Assembly (NCBI RefSeq): GCF_042682745.1
Contig: NZ_JBHUIO010000005.1
Location: 1,178,001 to 1,242,000, forward strand
Direction: 5' to 3'
Length of the DNA stretch: 64,000 nt
Source of the DNA: Tumebacillus_A lipolyticus
Lineage (GTDB): Bacteria > Bacillota > Bacilli > Tumebacillales > Tumebacillaceae
Part shown: positions 25,403 through 33,184 of the stretch, piece by piece
How the letters are laid out: every line of letters begins with the position of its first letter
How positions within the stretch are numbered: the first letter of the stretch is position 1
Notes under the pieces: generated by a model
What the model was told of the DNA's origin: nothing
What the model saw: the letters and a program-made list of their open reading frames with translations, nothing else
The model's database searches: none
Program-made: the position numbers and the translations under genes

Positions 25403-25899
25403 AGAGTCTGTCAATAGGTTTGTGTAAACCTGTACAAGTGGTGCTCCTTATCGCAAATGGAGATCGACAAGATCAGGAAAGTGGCTAGCAAGCAATGGAA
25501 GGATTGTCCCCAGTTTTGTAACCGTAACGCTCACTTTCGAAAGATATCCATACCTCGCCAAGCAGAGCATCTTGAACAGTGATTCGTCATTGGGAAAGAT
25601 GCTTTTGCCTTTGGTAGTCTTACTCAATTGTTGGTGCACTTATTTTGCATGTCGTGTTTGGTATAGCCCCAAAGTGTCGTCCAGCTCAGCTTCCGGTATC
25701 TCCTGTAGAGTTTGAGCCTACAGGTCTTTCAGCATATCTTATAGATCCTAGACATCTGCCATCTTGTTCTCTTTGTTGAATTGTCGCAACGGTTGTTTAG
25801 AAACCAGTTTTTTATCCATGGGATGTTCTCCATTCTGTTAGACTGATTTGATTCTTTCCGGCTGGTTTCGGGATTTACACAAAATATTTTGCAGACTCT
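25403..25899 (-). mobile_element. Collapsed IS256-family element with terminal inverted repeats
   Basis: About 497 bases bounded by imperfect inverted repeats: AGAGTCTGTCAATAGG..TTTGTGTAAA at 25403-25428 and, on the other strand, AGAGTCTGCAAAATA..TTTTGTGTAAA at 25874-25899. Inside are only the two ends of a transposase gene, so the middle has been deleted. No flanking target duplication is evident. Such a derivative could be moved only by a full-length relative elsewhere. Confidence 0.75.
25448..25818 (-). pseudogene. IS256-family transposase remnant (N- and C-terminal ends only)
   Basis: From ATG 25818 the minus strand reads MDKKLVSKQPLRQF, then, across several in-frame stops, LKDL-AQTLQEIPEAELDDTLG, which is the N-terminus of IS256-type transposases. 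After an internal deletion of most of the gene it resumes with QQLSKTTKGKSIFPNDESL and TVTKLGTILPLLASHFPD, the C-terminal end of the family, and reaches a normal stop at 25448. The catalytic residues are lost. Confidence 0.8.
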
Positions 25900-25963
25900 T
25901 TCCTGAAGTCGCACCTGCGCTGTTGCTTCCACAGATGTTGTATCCCGCGCCCCACACAATCGA

Positions 25964-26845
25964 CTAGACCGATTCCAACAGGTATTCGATAAACTTCCGA
26001 TGTGCGGGCGACATCCATTTCTTCTTATGATAAACAGCCTGCGCGTAGAAGAGGGGCTGGCCTTCCTTCGCACTCAACGTTTTTACCTTCTGCTCACGCA
26101 CTAATGCCTCCACGCTAATCGACGGTATCAAGCTGATGCCCAGCCCGCTTACGACGCTCTGCTTGATCGCCTCCATGCTGGAAAACTCCAACCTGTTCGA
26201 TGTGTCAATTCCCTTCCTCAAGAGATACGCCTCAAAAAACCGCCGTAACGAGCACTCTTTCCCGCTAAAAACGATGCACTCTCCGCTCACCTGCTCGACT
26301 TCGGTGATGGCAAGACTCGCTCCACCGATAAAGACTAACGGTTCTTCTGCAATGACTTCCACTGTGAGGTTGGGATCTTCGACTTTTGGTTCTAACACGA
26401 TCGCAATATCGAGTTCGCCAGCATGGACTCGCCCGCGCAAATTGATGCAGTCGTCGTTGATCAACGAGATATTCACTTCAGGATAGCTCTGGATATACTT
26501 GGACAGGATCGGCCCAAGCGTATAGATCGTCATCGTTTCGGATGCCCCGATTCGAAGATCGCCTTTGATCTGATCGTCCTCAGCAGACATCGCTTGAATC
26601 TTCGAATAGGTGGTTAGTAGCTCCTCTGCATAGGGGTACAGCGCTTGTCCAAAGGCGGTCAATTCAATTTTCTTCCCCAACCGATCAAACAGGGGAGCTT
26701 TCATCTCCGCTTCTAGCTGTTGGATATGCGCTGTGACTGTGGCTTGGGAATATTGCAAGGTTTGGGCAGCTTTTGTAAAACTCTTCTGATCCACGACCGT
26801 CTTGAATGTTTTCAACTGGCGGATTTCGATTGCTGGCACCTCCAC
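25964..26845 (-). CDS. LysR-family transcriptional regulator
   Basis: About 290 residues. The winged helix-turn-helix is at the N-terminus (QLKTFKTVVDQKSFTKAAQ ... SQATVTAHIQQLE), followed by a two-lobed periplasmic-binding-like ligand domain (from about residue 95: GDLRIGASETM). It is divergent from the DJ-1/PfpI gene, the usual LysR arrangement, and probably controls it. The start codon is uncertain. The GTG at 26845 lies within or next to GGAGGTG, while the family usually begins at IEIRQLKTF, where the only codon is ATC six bases after that site. Confidence 0.9.
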   Translation of the reverse strand: MEVPAIEIRQLKTFKTVVDQKSFTKAAQTLQYSQATVTAHIQQLEAEMKAPLFDRLGKKIELTAFGQALYPYAEELLTTYSKIQAMSAEDDQIKGDLRIGASETMTIYTLGPILSKYIQSYPEVNISLINDDCINLRGRVHAGELDIAIVLEPKVEDPNLTVEVIAEEPLVFIGGASLAITEVEQVSGECIVFSGKECSLRRFFEAYLLRKGIDTSNRLEFSSMEAIKQSVVSGLGISLIPSISVEALVREQKVKTLSAKEGQPLFYAQAVYHKKKWMSPAHRKFIEYLLESV

Positions 26846-26976
26846 TCTGTGGTTTTGTTATCAGATTTTCTGAAGATATCGATTGGATATTTCATTTTTA
26901 CTGAATAGGATTTTTATTATACCATCTTGGTAGTGCCGGCACCGCATCATCTCAAACCATTTGGGAGGTTGATCAA

Positions 26977-27567
26977 ATGAAAAAAGTCTGCTTGCTATTG
27001 CCCAACGGCTTTGAAGCTGTGGAAGCCAGCGTATTTACAGATGTGCTCGGATGGAACAAGGAAGAGGGCGACGGCTCGACCGAACTGGTCACCGTGGGCA
27101 CCCGTGAAAAATTGCGCTGTACGTTCGGTTTCACTGTACTCCCTGACCTGTTGCTATCTGAGGTCAAGGCGGACGATTTTGATGCGCTAGCTTTGCCAGG
27201 CGGATTTGAAACAGCAGGTTTTTATGAAGATGCCTATCGGGAAGATGTGCTCGAATTGATCCGAGCATTCGATGCCCAGGGAAAAGTGATCGCCTCGATC
27301 TGTGTCGGCGCATTGGTGCTTGGCAAGAGCGGAGTGTTGCAAGGTAGACTGGCGACCACCTACAATCTAAACGATCGACACCGACAGAAACAGCTGGCGG
27401 AGATGGGCGTGAATGTCCTTCCAGATCGGCCGATCGTCATCGACAAAAACATCATCACCTCTTACAACCCTTCAACCGCCTTCGAAGTGGCGTTCACCCT
27501 GCTGGAGTTCCTCACTTCCAAAGAAAATGCGGATCAGGTCAGAAGGCTCATGGGGTTTCTTGAATGA
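26977..27567 (+). CDS. DJ-1/PfpI-family protein
   Basis: 196 residues, full length for the DJ-1 group of the class I glutamine amidotransferase-like fold. The conserved acidic residue is in PNGFEAVEA (about residue 15), the nucleophile elbow is ASICVGALVLGKSG (Cys about 108), and NIITSYNPSTAFEVAF near the C-terminus is the DJ-1 signature. Members act in oxidative or carbonyl stress as deglycase/glyoxalase-like enzymes or chaperones; which one cannot be told here. Divergent from a LysR regulator; GGGAGG ribosome binding site; own terminator. Confidence 0.93.
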   Translation: MKKVCLLLPNGFEAVEASVFTDVLGWNKEEGDGSTELVTVGTREKLRCTFGFTVLPDLLLSEVKADDFDALALPGGFETAGFYEDAYREDVLELIRAFDAQGKVIASICVGALVLGKSGVLQGRLATTYNLNDRHRQKQLAEMGVNVLPDRPIVIDKNIITSYNPSTAFEVAFTLLEFLTSKENADQVRRLMGFLE

Positions 27568-27568
27568 T

Positions 27569-27607
27569 AAAAAATGCCGACCATCGAGCGATGTGGTCGG
27601 CATTTTT
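27569..27607 (+). terminator. Terminator of the DJ-1 gene
   Basis: AAAAATGCCGACCA / TGGTCGGCATTTTT stem with a ten-base loop and flanking A and T runs. Confidence 0.92.
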
Positions 27608-27723
27608 CATTCCCCAGCGAATCGGTGCTCAAGCAACCGTGACAACCAACAGCGCGATCTAGTTTCCAGCAAGCGATCTTCACCAGATGAGAAAACGACC
27701 CTCCACGATCTCCTGTGCGAACC

Positions 27724-27757
27724 TGATGACCTCGGTGCGAAACCGGGGTCATTTTTT
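27724..27757 (+). terminator. Orphan terminator-like hairpin
   Basis: ATGACC-CGG / CCGGGGTCAT stem followed by TTTTTT, 170 bases after the previous terminator with no gene between. It may end a small RNA or be a relic of a lost gene. Confidence 0.5.
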
Positions 27758-27825
27758 AGGCAGTCACCTAATCCTCCTCATGCGAGTACCCTGTGAAAAG
27801 AGACTTTACGACAAGAGGTGAAAGC

Positions 27826-28635
27826 ATGGGGTACTACGTGCGGGTGGAACCGAACGTAAACATTTATGTGGAAGATGTTGACCCTGGAGGTGGGAAGCCC
27901 ATTTTGTTTCTGCACGGATGGCCGGCCAACCATAAGCTGTTCGAGTACCAGTTCAATGTGCTGCCAGCGAAGGGATTCCGCTGCATCGGCTGGGATATGC
28001 GGGGATTTGGCAAATCGGATCGGCCGTGGACGGGCTACCATTACGACCGGCTGGCAGATGATGTTCGGGGTGTTGTCGAAGCGCTTGGACTGCAAGATTT
28101 TACATTGGCAGGCCACTCTGTCGGTGGCGCGATTGCCACTCGGTACATGGGTCGTCATCACGGGTATGGCGTCTCCAAACTCGCCCTGATCGCAGCCGCA
28201 GCCCCCAGTGTCACGCAGCGTCCAGTTTTCCCCCACGGGTTGCCTGCCGAAGAGGTGAGCAAACTGATTCGGGCGACGTATGCAGACCGTCCCCAAATGC
28301 TGCAGGATTTCACCAACCTGTTCTTCTTCCAGAACCTGACGCAGCCGTTTGCCGATTGGTTTTTTCAACTAGGAGTCGAGGCAGCCGGTCATGCCACGGC
28401 GAAAGTTGCCACCTCCTTTCGGGATGAGAGCACATTTGCCGATCTCGGCAAAATAAACGTTCCCACTCTGATCATGCACGGGATTCATGACAAGATCTGT
28501 TTGCCTCAACTAGCCCTCGCCTTACATCGGGCGATTCGCAACTCTAAGCTTTTGTGGTTCCAATACAGCGGACATGGGCTGTTCTGGGAAGAGCGCAACA
28601 AGTTCAACGAGGAACTGGAGAAGTTTATCAACTAA
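27826..28635 (+). CDS. Alpha/beta hydrolase (arylesterase / non-heme chloroperoxidase-like)
   Basis: 269 residues of the alpha/beta hydrolase fold. The oxyanion region is FLHGWPANHKLFEYQ (about 27-41), nucleophile Ser is in AGHSVGGA (about 96-103), the acid is likely Asp in MHGIHDKIC, and the His is in YSGHGLFWEERNKF near the end. The close similarity of N-terminal WDMRGFGKSDRPW to the haloperoxidase/esterase branch suggests an ester hydrolase. The start at ATG 27826 follows AAGAGGTGAAAGC; an earlier GTG lacks a ribosome binding site. Confidence 0.9.
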   Translation: MGYYVRVEPNVNIYVEDVDPGGGKPILFLHGWPANHKLFEYQFNVLPAKGFRCIGWDMRGFGKSDRPWTGYHYDRLADDVRGVVEALGLQDFTLAGHSVGGAIATRYMGRHHGYGVSKLALIAAAAPSVTQRPVFPHGLPAEEVSKLIRATYADRPQMLQDFTNLFFFQNLTQPFADWFFQLGVEAAGHATAKVATSFRDESTFADLGKINVPTLIMHGIHDKICLPQLALALHRAIRNSKLLWFQYSGHGLFWEERNKFNEELEKFIN

Positions 28636-28656
28636 CAAACTGATCCGACCTGAAGC

Positions 28657-28682
28657 GGAGCCAATTTGCTTGGCTCCATTTT
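28657..28682 (+). terminator. Terminator of the hydrolase gene
   Basis: GGAGCCAA / TTGGCTCC stem followed by ATTTTC. Confidence 0.8.
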
Positions 28683-28714
28683 CTGAATTTTTACATCAAT
28701 TATTAAATAGAAAC

Positions 28715-28743
28715 TTGTTATTCAAAAGAAAATGTGATACATT
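28715..28743 (+). promoter_or_regulatory. Promoter of the second secreted-peptide module
   Basis: TTGTTA (28715-28720), a 17-base spacer and TACATT (28738-28743), ahead of an AAAAAGGAGGT ribosome binding site. Confidence 0.6.
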
Positions 28744-28780
28744 AGATGTGGGTTTACAAATAAAAAGGAGGTATGTTAAA

Positions 28781-29275
28781 TTGAAAAAGAAGATGGTACT
28801 GGCAGCGCTCGTTGGTGCAATGACTTTAGCAGGTGCAGGTTCTGTTTCGGCAGCTTCGGTCGATTTTGAGAAAACCGGAACAGGCGCAGAAGGCTATGTG
28901 GCAGCGGTTGAGAATACCGACCTTGTGACGATCCAAGACTGGGTCTACACTCGCGGCTACAGCAAAAGCTATCAAAACCTCTACGGCATCACCGTAGCCA
29001 CTCAAACCACGAACACGCAGTGGCGCGCGAACGATGCGAAGACACAAAACCTCGCATCCGGTTCGCTGTGGCAGGATAACTGGGCGACGATCGCCTATGG
29101 CTACAAGGATGAAACCAACGCTTGGAACTATTTCTATTCCAACGTTGGACAGGCCAAGCAATCGGTCAAGTTTGAATCGGGGATTCCGACTCCGTGGGGC
29201 CATGTAGGCGGATCTAACTTCACTTCGACGATCGTGACGAATGTCTCCCCCGATGGCTCGACCACTGCGTATTAA
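28781..29275 (+). CDS. Secreted small protein, module 2 (bacteriocin-like context)
   Basis: 164 residues starting at a TTG nine bases after AAGGAGG; the ATG overlapping the ribosome binding site is out of frame. The signal peptide has a Lys-rich start and core MVLAALVGAMTLAGAGSVSA, cleaved near SAA. The mature part of about 140 residues has no Cys and is rich in Thr, Asn, Tyr, Trp, Ser and Gly. It carries an aromatic tract (ETNAWNYFYSN) and ends STTAY. I do not recognise a family, and it does not align with the module 1 protein. It is immediately followed by a BcrA-type ATPase and a six-helix permease, so export, immunity or sensing of the product is a fair inference. Confidence 0.8.
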   Translation: MKKKMVLAALVGAMTLAGAGSVSAASVDFEKTGTGAEGYVAAVENTDLVTIQDWVYTRGYSKSYQNLYGITVATQTTNTQWRANDAKTQNLASGSLWQDNWATIAYGYKDETNAWNYFYSNVGQAKQSVKFESGIPTPWGHVGGSNFTSTIVTNVSPDGSTTAY

Positions 29276-29327
29276 TTCGCAACGGCAGCATCGATCCACG
29301 CTATTTTGAGAAAAGAGGGATATTTGT

Positions 29328-30218
29328 ATGATCCGTATCCAGTCGCTGACAAAGCGATACGGTCAACATCTTGCGCTCGACCATTTGACCGTGTCGATTC
29401 AGCCAGGGGATTTGTACGGCCTGATCGGGCCCAACGGGTCCGGCAAGTCCACCACTTTGCGCATTCTTACTTCATTGATCCAAGCGGACAGCGGGACCGT
29501 ACAGATTATGGGTCAACATCCTTCGAAAGTATTGGGGAAGATGGGGATACTCTTTGAGTATCCTCATCTCTATCCCTACTTGAGCGGATGGGACCACCTT
29601 GTGTTATGGGGAAGTACGAATCAGCGTCCGTCAAAATCGCAAGTCTCCGAAATCGCCGAGCGAATCGGTCTGCAGGCGAGCATTCGGCGCCCGGTGAAAA
29701 AGTATTCGCTCGGCATGAAACAGCGACTTTTGATCGGGGCGATCCTGTTGCGCAACCCGCAAGTCTATTTGCTCGATGAGCCGACCACCGGTCTCGACCA
29801 GGAGGCCATTCATTATTTGCATCACCTGCTGAAGGAAGAGGCGGCGCGAAACAAGACGGTGCTGATCACTTCGCACACACTTTCCGACCTGCAAGGTGTT
29901 GTGAACCGCATCGGCATTCTCGCGCGCGGCAAGCTGGTCGTCGATGAGCGCCTTGACAACCTGTTGCACGCAAAAGATCAGTACAGCATCACATTTGCCG
30001 CAGGAAAAATGGAACAGGCGATCAATTTTCTGCACCAACATCCGCACGTTCGCGTCTTAAAGCATACGGGGCTAACTGCGAACATCTATTTGGAACAAAT
30101 GGAGATGGAAGCTTTGCTTCAGGCACTCTACCAAGTCCAACTCATCCCAATCGAATTCAAACGCCATTCATATACATTGGAAGACATCTACACTTTGCAT
30201 ACGGGAGGGTCAGCATGA
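29328..30218 (+). CDS. BcrA-type ABC ATPase, module 2
   Basis: 296 residues. Walker A is GPNGSGKST (about 37-45), signature YSLGMKQRLLIGA, Walker B VYLLDEPTTGLD, and an H-loop in LITSHTLSDL, followed by the C-terminal extension seen in bacitracin (BcrA) and lantibiotic immunity ATPases. It lies 52 bases after the secreted protein gene, with no terminator between them, and overlaps the permease by four bases. The set is therefore a single operon, likely an antimicrobial-peptide immunity or export system. Confidence 0.93.
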   Translation: MIRIQSLTKRYGQHLALDHLTVSIQPGDLYGLIGPNGSGKSTTLRILTSLIQADSGTVQIMGQHPSKVLGKMGILFEYPHLYPYLSGWDHLVLWGSTNQRPSKSQVSEIAERIGLQASIRRPVKKYSLGMKQRLLIGAILLRNPQVYLLDEPTTGLDQEAIHYLHHLLKEEAARNKTVLITSHTLSDLQGVVNRIGILARGKLVVDERLDNLLHAKDQYSITFAAGKMEQAINFLHQHPHVRVLKHTGLTANIYLEQMEMEALLQALYQVQLIPIEFKRHSYTLEDIYTLHTGGSA

Positions 30219-31081
30219 ACCTGATTCGCAATGAGCTGCTCAAACAGCGCAAGCATGTGTTCACCCTGCTTGGATTCGGCTTGCTGCTGCTCCTGATCGT
30301 CTATTCGTTCAGCTCGACGTTCGATCAGTATGCAACGACGCAAGAGAGATTTGATCAATTTGTTCAACAAGAAGAAGCAAAAGGCAATCATGTGGCACCT
30401 TTACAAGCGGACGATCCGCTGTTGTTGATGAAGGCGGTGCTCAGCACGGAGAATGCGCTCTCTTGGTCGATGCTCATCCTCTCCACATTGGGGCCGATCG
30501 TGGCCTGCATCATCGGTTCGCTGTTGATCGGGAACGAGTATCGATTTGGCACGGTGCGCTATCTGCTCACCCACGGTGCTTCGCGCACCAATGTGCTGCT
30601 GTCCAAAGTGGCGGTGCTGATGCTGATCTTGGGTGGCATGATCTTGTTGCTCTGCATCGCGGGCGTCGTGACGGTGATGGTGATCGACATGCTCTACGGA
30701 ATGTCGTTCGCGATGCCTGCCGGACCGCTGATCCTCGAATTTCTCGTCACCTTCCTCGGCCTGTTCTTGTGGGGCTTGGTCGGCTTTTCGATCGCCTTGT
30801 TTTTCCGCAATCCGCTGCCAGGAGTGGCGCTCGGGATCGGTTGGCCAATCTTAGAGGCTGCTGTGCTCGATCGATTTGGGATCAGAGACATGCTGCCGCT
30901 GTGGAATCAAAAAGCGTTGCTCGCCCACACGTTTGAACGGCTTGGAACGGTTGGTCCGGCTGGATTCCCGGTGCTTCCAGAGTATCCTGATATCATGCAA
31001 GCGCTGCTGATCACTCTGGTTTACGTGGGAATTCTGATCGCCAGCAGCCAAGCGGTTTTTCAGAGACAACAGATTTCATAA
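30215..31081 (+). CDS. ABC-2-type permease, module 2
   Basis: 288 residues with about six helices: one at the N-terminus (VFTLLGFGLLLLLIVYSF), an extracytoplasmic loop of about 60 residues, then five helices. The segment LIGNEYRFGTVRYLLTHGASRTNVLLSK (residues about 104-131) is the hallmark of BcrB/NatB-like permeases. It partners the ATPase translated just upstream, and a strong terminator ends the operon. Confidence 0.92.
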   Translation: MNLIRNELLKQRKHVFTLLGFGLLLLLIVYSFSSTFDQYATTQERFDQFVQQEEAKGNHVAPLQADDPLLLMKAVLSTENALSWSMLILSTLGPIVACIIGSLLIGNEYRFGTVRYLLTHGASRTNVLLSKVAVLMLILGGMILLLCIAGVVTVMVIDMLYGMSFAMPAGPLILEFLVTFLGLFLWGLVGFSIALFFRNPLPGVALGIGWPILEAAVLDRFGIRDMLPLWNQKALLAHTFERLGTVGPAGFPVLPEYPDIMQALLITLVYVGILIASSQAVFQRQQIS

Positions 31082-31083
31082 TC

Positions 31084-31126
31084 AAAGCTGCCGACCATCA
31101 AGATGCATGGTCGGCAGCTTTTTTTA
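31084..31126 (+). terminator. Terminator of peptide module 2
   Basis: AAAGCTGCCGACCAT / ATGGTCGGCAGCTTT stem followed by TTTTT, three bases after the permease stop codon. Confidence 0.93.
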
Positions 31127-31333
31127 AAATCCAGCATCGATGAGCGAAGTTTTTCATCGTCTCTCGTTATCAATCATCCTCTCGATTCTCTTGCTGATGC
31201 AATCGTCGAAGGATCGGGCTCAAGAGGCAACTGCTCCCCCAGATAAGAGGGCGCAATTGGGATCGTTCCTCGTCGCGGCTTGCTTGCCGGTCGTAACGAC
31301 GAGCATTGGATCGACATAATCGACATAAAAAAA

Positions 31334-31368
31334 TAGATCGCCTCATCGTTGGTAGCTTCGGCGATCAA
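31334..31368 (-). terminator. Orphan minus-strand terminator in a gene-free gap
   Basis: GATCGCC (31336-31342) / GGCGATC (31360-31366). The minus strand continues TATTTTTTTATG. No minus-strand gene precedes it. On the plus strand the run AAAAAAATAG followed by a hairpin recalls the tail of the toxin locus at 19301-19350, but no toxin-like peptide precedes it. Confidence 0.45.
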
Positions 31369-31484
31369 TTGCGCAGGTCGGTGGTTGTGACATGCGTTCT
31401 TTTTTATTGGTTTACCTGTTCGTCCACGCAAATAGCTGAATAAAACTATATAATACACTATCTTTTGTATGGTGGTGAAAGCGA

Positions 31485-31910
31485 TTGAAAGCTAAAGGAT
31501 CAAAAACGAAAGGCAGACAAGCGGGAACGAAGAAGAAAAATCAAAAACACAAGAAAGTTGATGCACAGCTCGTCCAGATGCGGTTTTTTCAACAGGCGAC
31601 TCCCATGACACCTATCACTCCTCAATCGGTAGCACCTTCGATGCCAACAACACCCATTTCCCCACAATCTGTGTCACCATCTTTTCCAACAACGATTATA
31701 GGTGGAGTGCCATTTCCGATGGGCCCAAGTCCAGAAGAAACGGCTCGTCGAGCATTAGCCGAATCATTTCGTCCGACTTACCAAGGAGGTCCGCTGATTT
31801 TCTTTGGCCCGCAGCCAACTCTTCCACCGGTCAGGCAGATGAGCCCGCTCGAACAGATTTTTATGGTTCCCTTTTTGTTTGGACGACGGCCATTTACTGA
31901 GCGCCGCTAA
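31485..31910 (+). CDS. Basic, proline-rich protein of unknown function
   Basis: 141 residues starting at a TTG after GGTGGTGA; TATAAT lies at 31449-31454. The first about 27 residues are almost all Lys, Gly, Thr and Gln (KGSKTKGRQAGTKKKNQK). Next comes a low-complexity Pro/Thr/Ser stretch with a near-duplicate unit (ITPQSVAPSMPTTP then ISPQSVSPSFPTT), and last a more ordered, aromatic C-terminus ending FLFGRRPFTERR. There is no signal peptide or helix. The look is of a structural or nucleic-acid/polymer-binding protein, perhaps of the spore, but this is a guess. A good terminator follows. Confidence 0.65.
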   Translation: MKAKGSKTKGRQAGTKKKNQKHKKVDAQLVQMRFFQQATPMTPITPQSVAPSMPTTPISPQSVSPSFPTTIIGGVPFPMGPSPEETARRALAESFRPTYQGGPLIFFGPQPTLPPVRQMSPLEQIFMVPFLFGRRPFTERR

Positions 31911-32046
31911 CGTTGGACAGGCTAATTCGTTCGACAGTTTTGCTCAATTTCGGATCTGCTACTTTCGCGATGCAAAATTGTCGAGAATACGCCGCTCCGC
32001 TTTACAGCACTTTCAAGCCGCTGATCGCTCTTAAAACGCAACGTGC

Positions 32047-32075
32047 GCCTGTCCTTCCCGCGACAGGCCTTTTTT
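32047..32075 (+). terminator. Terminator after the Pro-rich protein gene
   Basis: GCCTGTC / GACAGGC stem followed by CTTTTTTG. Confidence 0.85.
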
Positions 32076-32156
32076 GTGCTCAGATGGCTGCCCTCCCCTT
32101 GTCTACATCAACAGGAGCTTCACTCGGCGAAAACTCTCCCTCATGTAAGATGATCA

Positions 32157-32705
32157 TTAGAGTTCACCGACTCCATTGATCACACCCAATTCCGTTCCAA
32201 GAACGAGCAGCTCATCATATGGATCACCAGCCAATCCCAATACATGAGCGAAGGCTGGCTCCGTTTTCATGCCCTGTTCTTTCAGTCGAATAATTTCCGC
32301 TTTGATCTGCGGATTGGTCATCAACAGATGATGTTCCACCAGCATGTGCAGATACGCATTCTGTTGTTCAACCGCTCTCGGTTGAGCAAATAATTCAAAC
32401 TCGAAGCCACCATAATGAAAATTGGTCAGCACCGTGGGCATGTCCGACATCGTCAAGTCTCGTAGAACAAACCCATCCAGCTGCCCGTATCGCGATTTCA
32501 CATCTTTGCTAAAACGATCAGGTTCATAAACTTCCAAGATGATGTCTAGGTCGGAGCCCTTGATATCGATCGCGATCGGGATGGTTCCACATAGAACTGG
32601 ATTATATTTGCTCATGTCCTCCAAGATCCCTAATTGATGAATCACCTGGAAAGCACGACGCTGTACTTCATTTCCTGATTCTAAATAGTTGATCGTCCGA
32701 AAGAT
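32157..32705 (-). CDS. DUF4269 protein (nucleotidyltransferase-like) with ATC in place of the start codon
   Basis: The frame covers the DUF4269 family: YNPVLCGTIPIAIDIKGSDLDI with the Gly-Thr and Asp-X-Asp pattern of nucleotidyltransferase folds, then FELFAQPRAVEQQNAYLHM, and MKTEPAFAHVLGLAGDPYDELL. The substrate is unknown. The only ATG/GTG/TTG usable as a start in this frame is GTG at 32645, which would remove about 20 conserved residues (FRTINYLESGNEVQRRAFQ). Homologous numbering instead puts the start at 32703-32705, where the codon is ATC, six bases after a perfect GGGGGAG ribosome binding site. Either AUC is used or a G-to-C change has crippled the start. Confidence 0.75.
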   Translation of the reverse strand: MFRTINYLESGNEVQRRAFQVIHQLGILEDMSKYNPVLCGTIPIAIDIKGSDLDIILEVYEPDRFSKDVKSRYGQLDGFVLRDLTMSDMPTVLTNFHYGGFEFELFAQPRAVEQQNAYLHMLVEHHLLMTNPQIKAEIIRLKEQGMKTEPAFAHVLGLAGDPYDELLVLGTELGVINGVGEL

Positions 32706-32905
32706 GAGTATCTCCCCCTTGAAACCGCACCCGCGTTTCCGCTGCTCTGTGCGCGCAAACTCGATGTCAACTCGGTAACAGACAAATTGTTTACTGTTCC
32801 TTTTTTATATTCCTCCACCACGATCTCTGCAACGATCGCCCGCTGTTCTGCTTCGCTCAGGGATGTGAATCTCGTCATATACTTGTACAATATCTCGCTC
32901 ATCAT
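32681..32905 (-). pseudogene. Truncated Crp/Fnr-family regulator (N-terminal end)
   Basis: Starts at ATG 32905 after AAAGGAAAGC and reads MSEILYKYMTRFTSLSEAEQ then VVEEYKKGTV. This is the opening of the cyclic-nucleotide-binding-like domain in many Crp/Fnr regulators, where LLRQGD would follow. After residue about 37 the similarity ends abruptly and the frame runs on into the DUF4269 leader. The ligand-binding barrel and helix-turn-helix are gone. A deletion joining the two genes explains it best. Confidence 0.55.
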
Positions 32906-33048
32906 GCTTTCCTTTCCCCTCGTCGAACTGCCTGTTCGTTCAGAGTCGTTCTGCTCTCTCCTCCCCACTTTACCACTTTTTTGCTGAGGTACACCGCAAA
33001 GGGAGCATTACACAAGCGCTCACCGATCAGCAGCGCTTCGATTTACAC

Positions 33049-33080
33049 AAAAAAGCCACCCCTCTACAGGGATGGCTTTA
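33049..33080 (-). terminator. Terminator of mqo
   Basis: AAAGCCAcCCC / GGGaTGGCTTT stem with T run TTTTTTGTG on the minus strand, about 100 bases after the mqo stop codon. Confidence 0.75.
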
Positions 33081-33184
33081 TCTGATTGCCTCGGTGGCAT
33101 CGAACTTCAACTCCAAGTTGCGCAATAGAGCTACACTTCTTGTCCACTTCGAGATCAGAATTGAGACTGCACTTTCGCGACATC

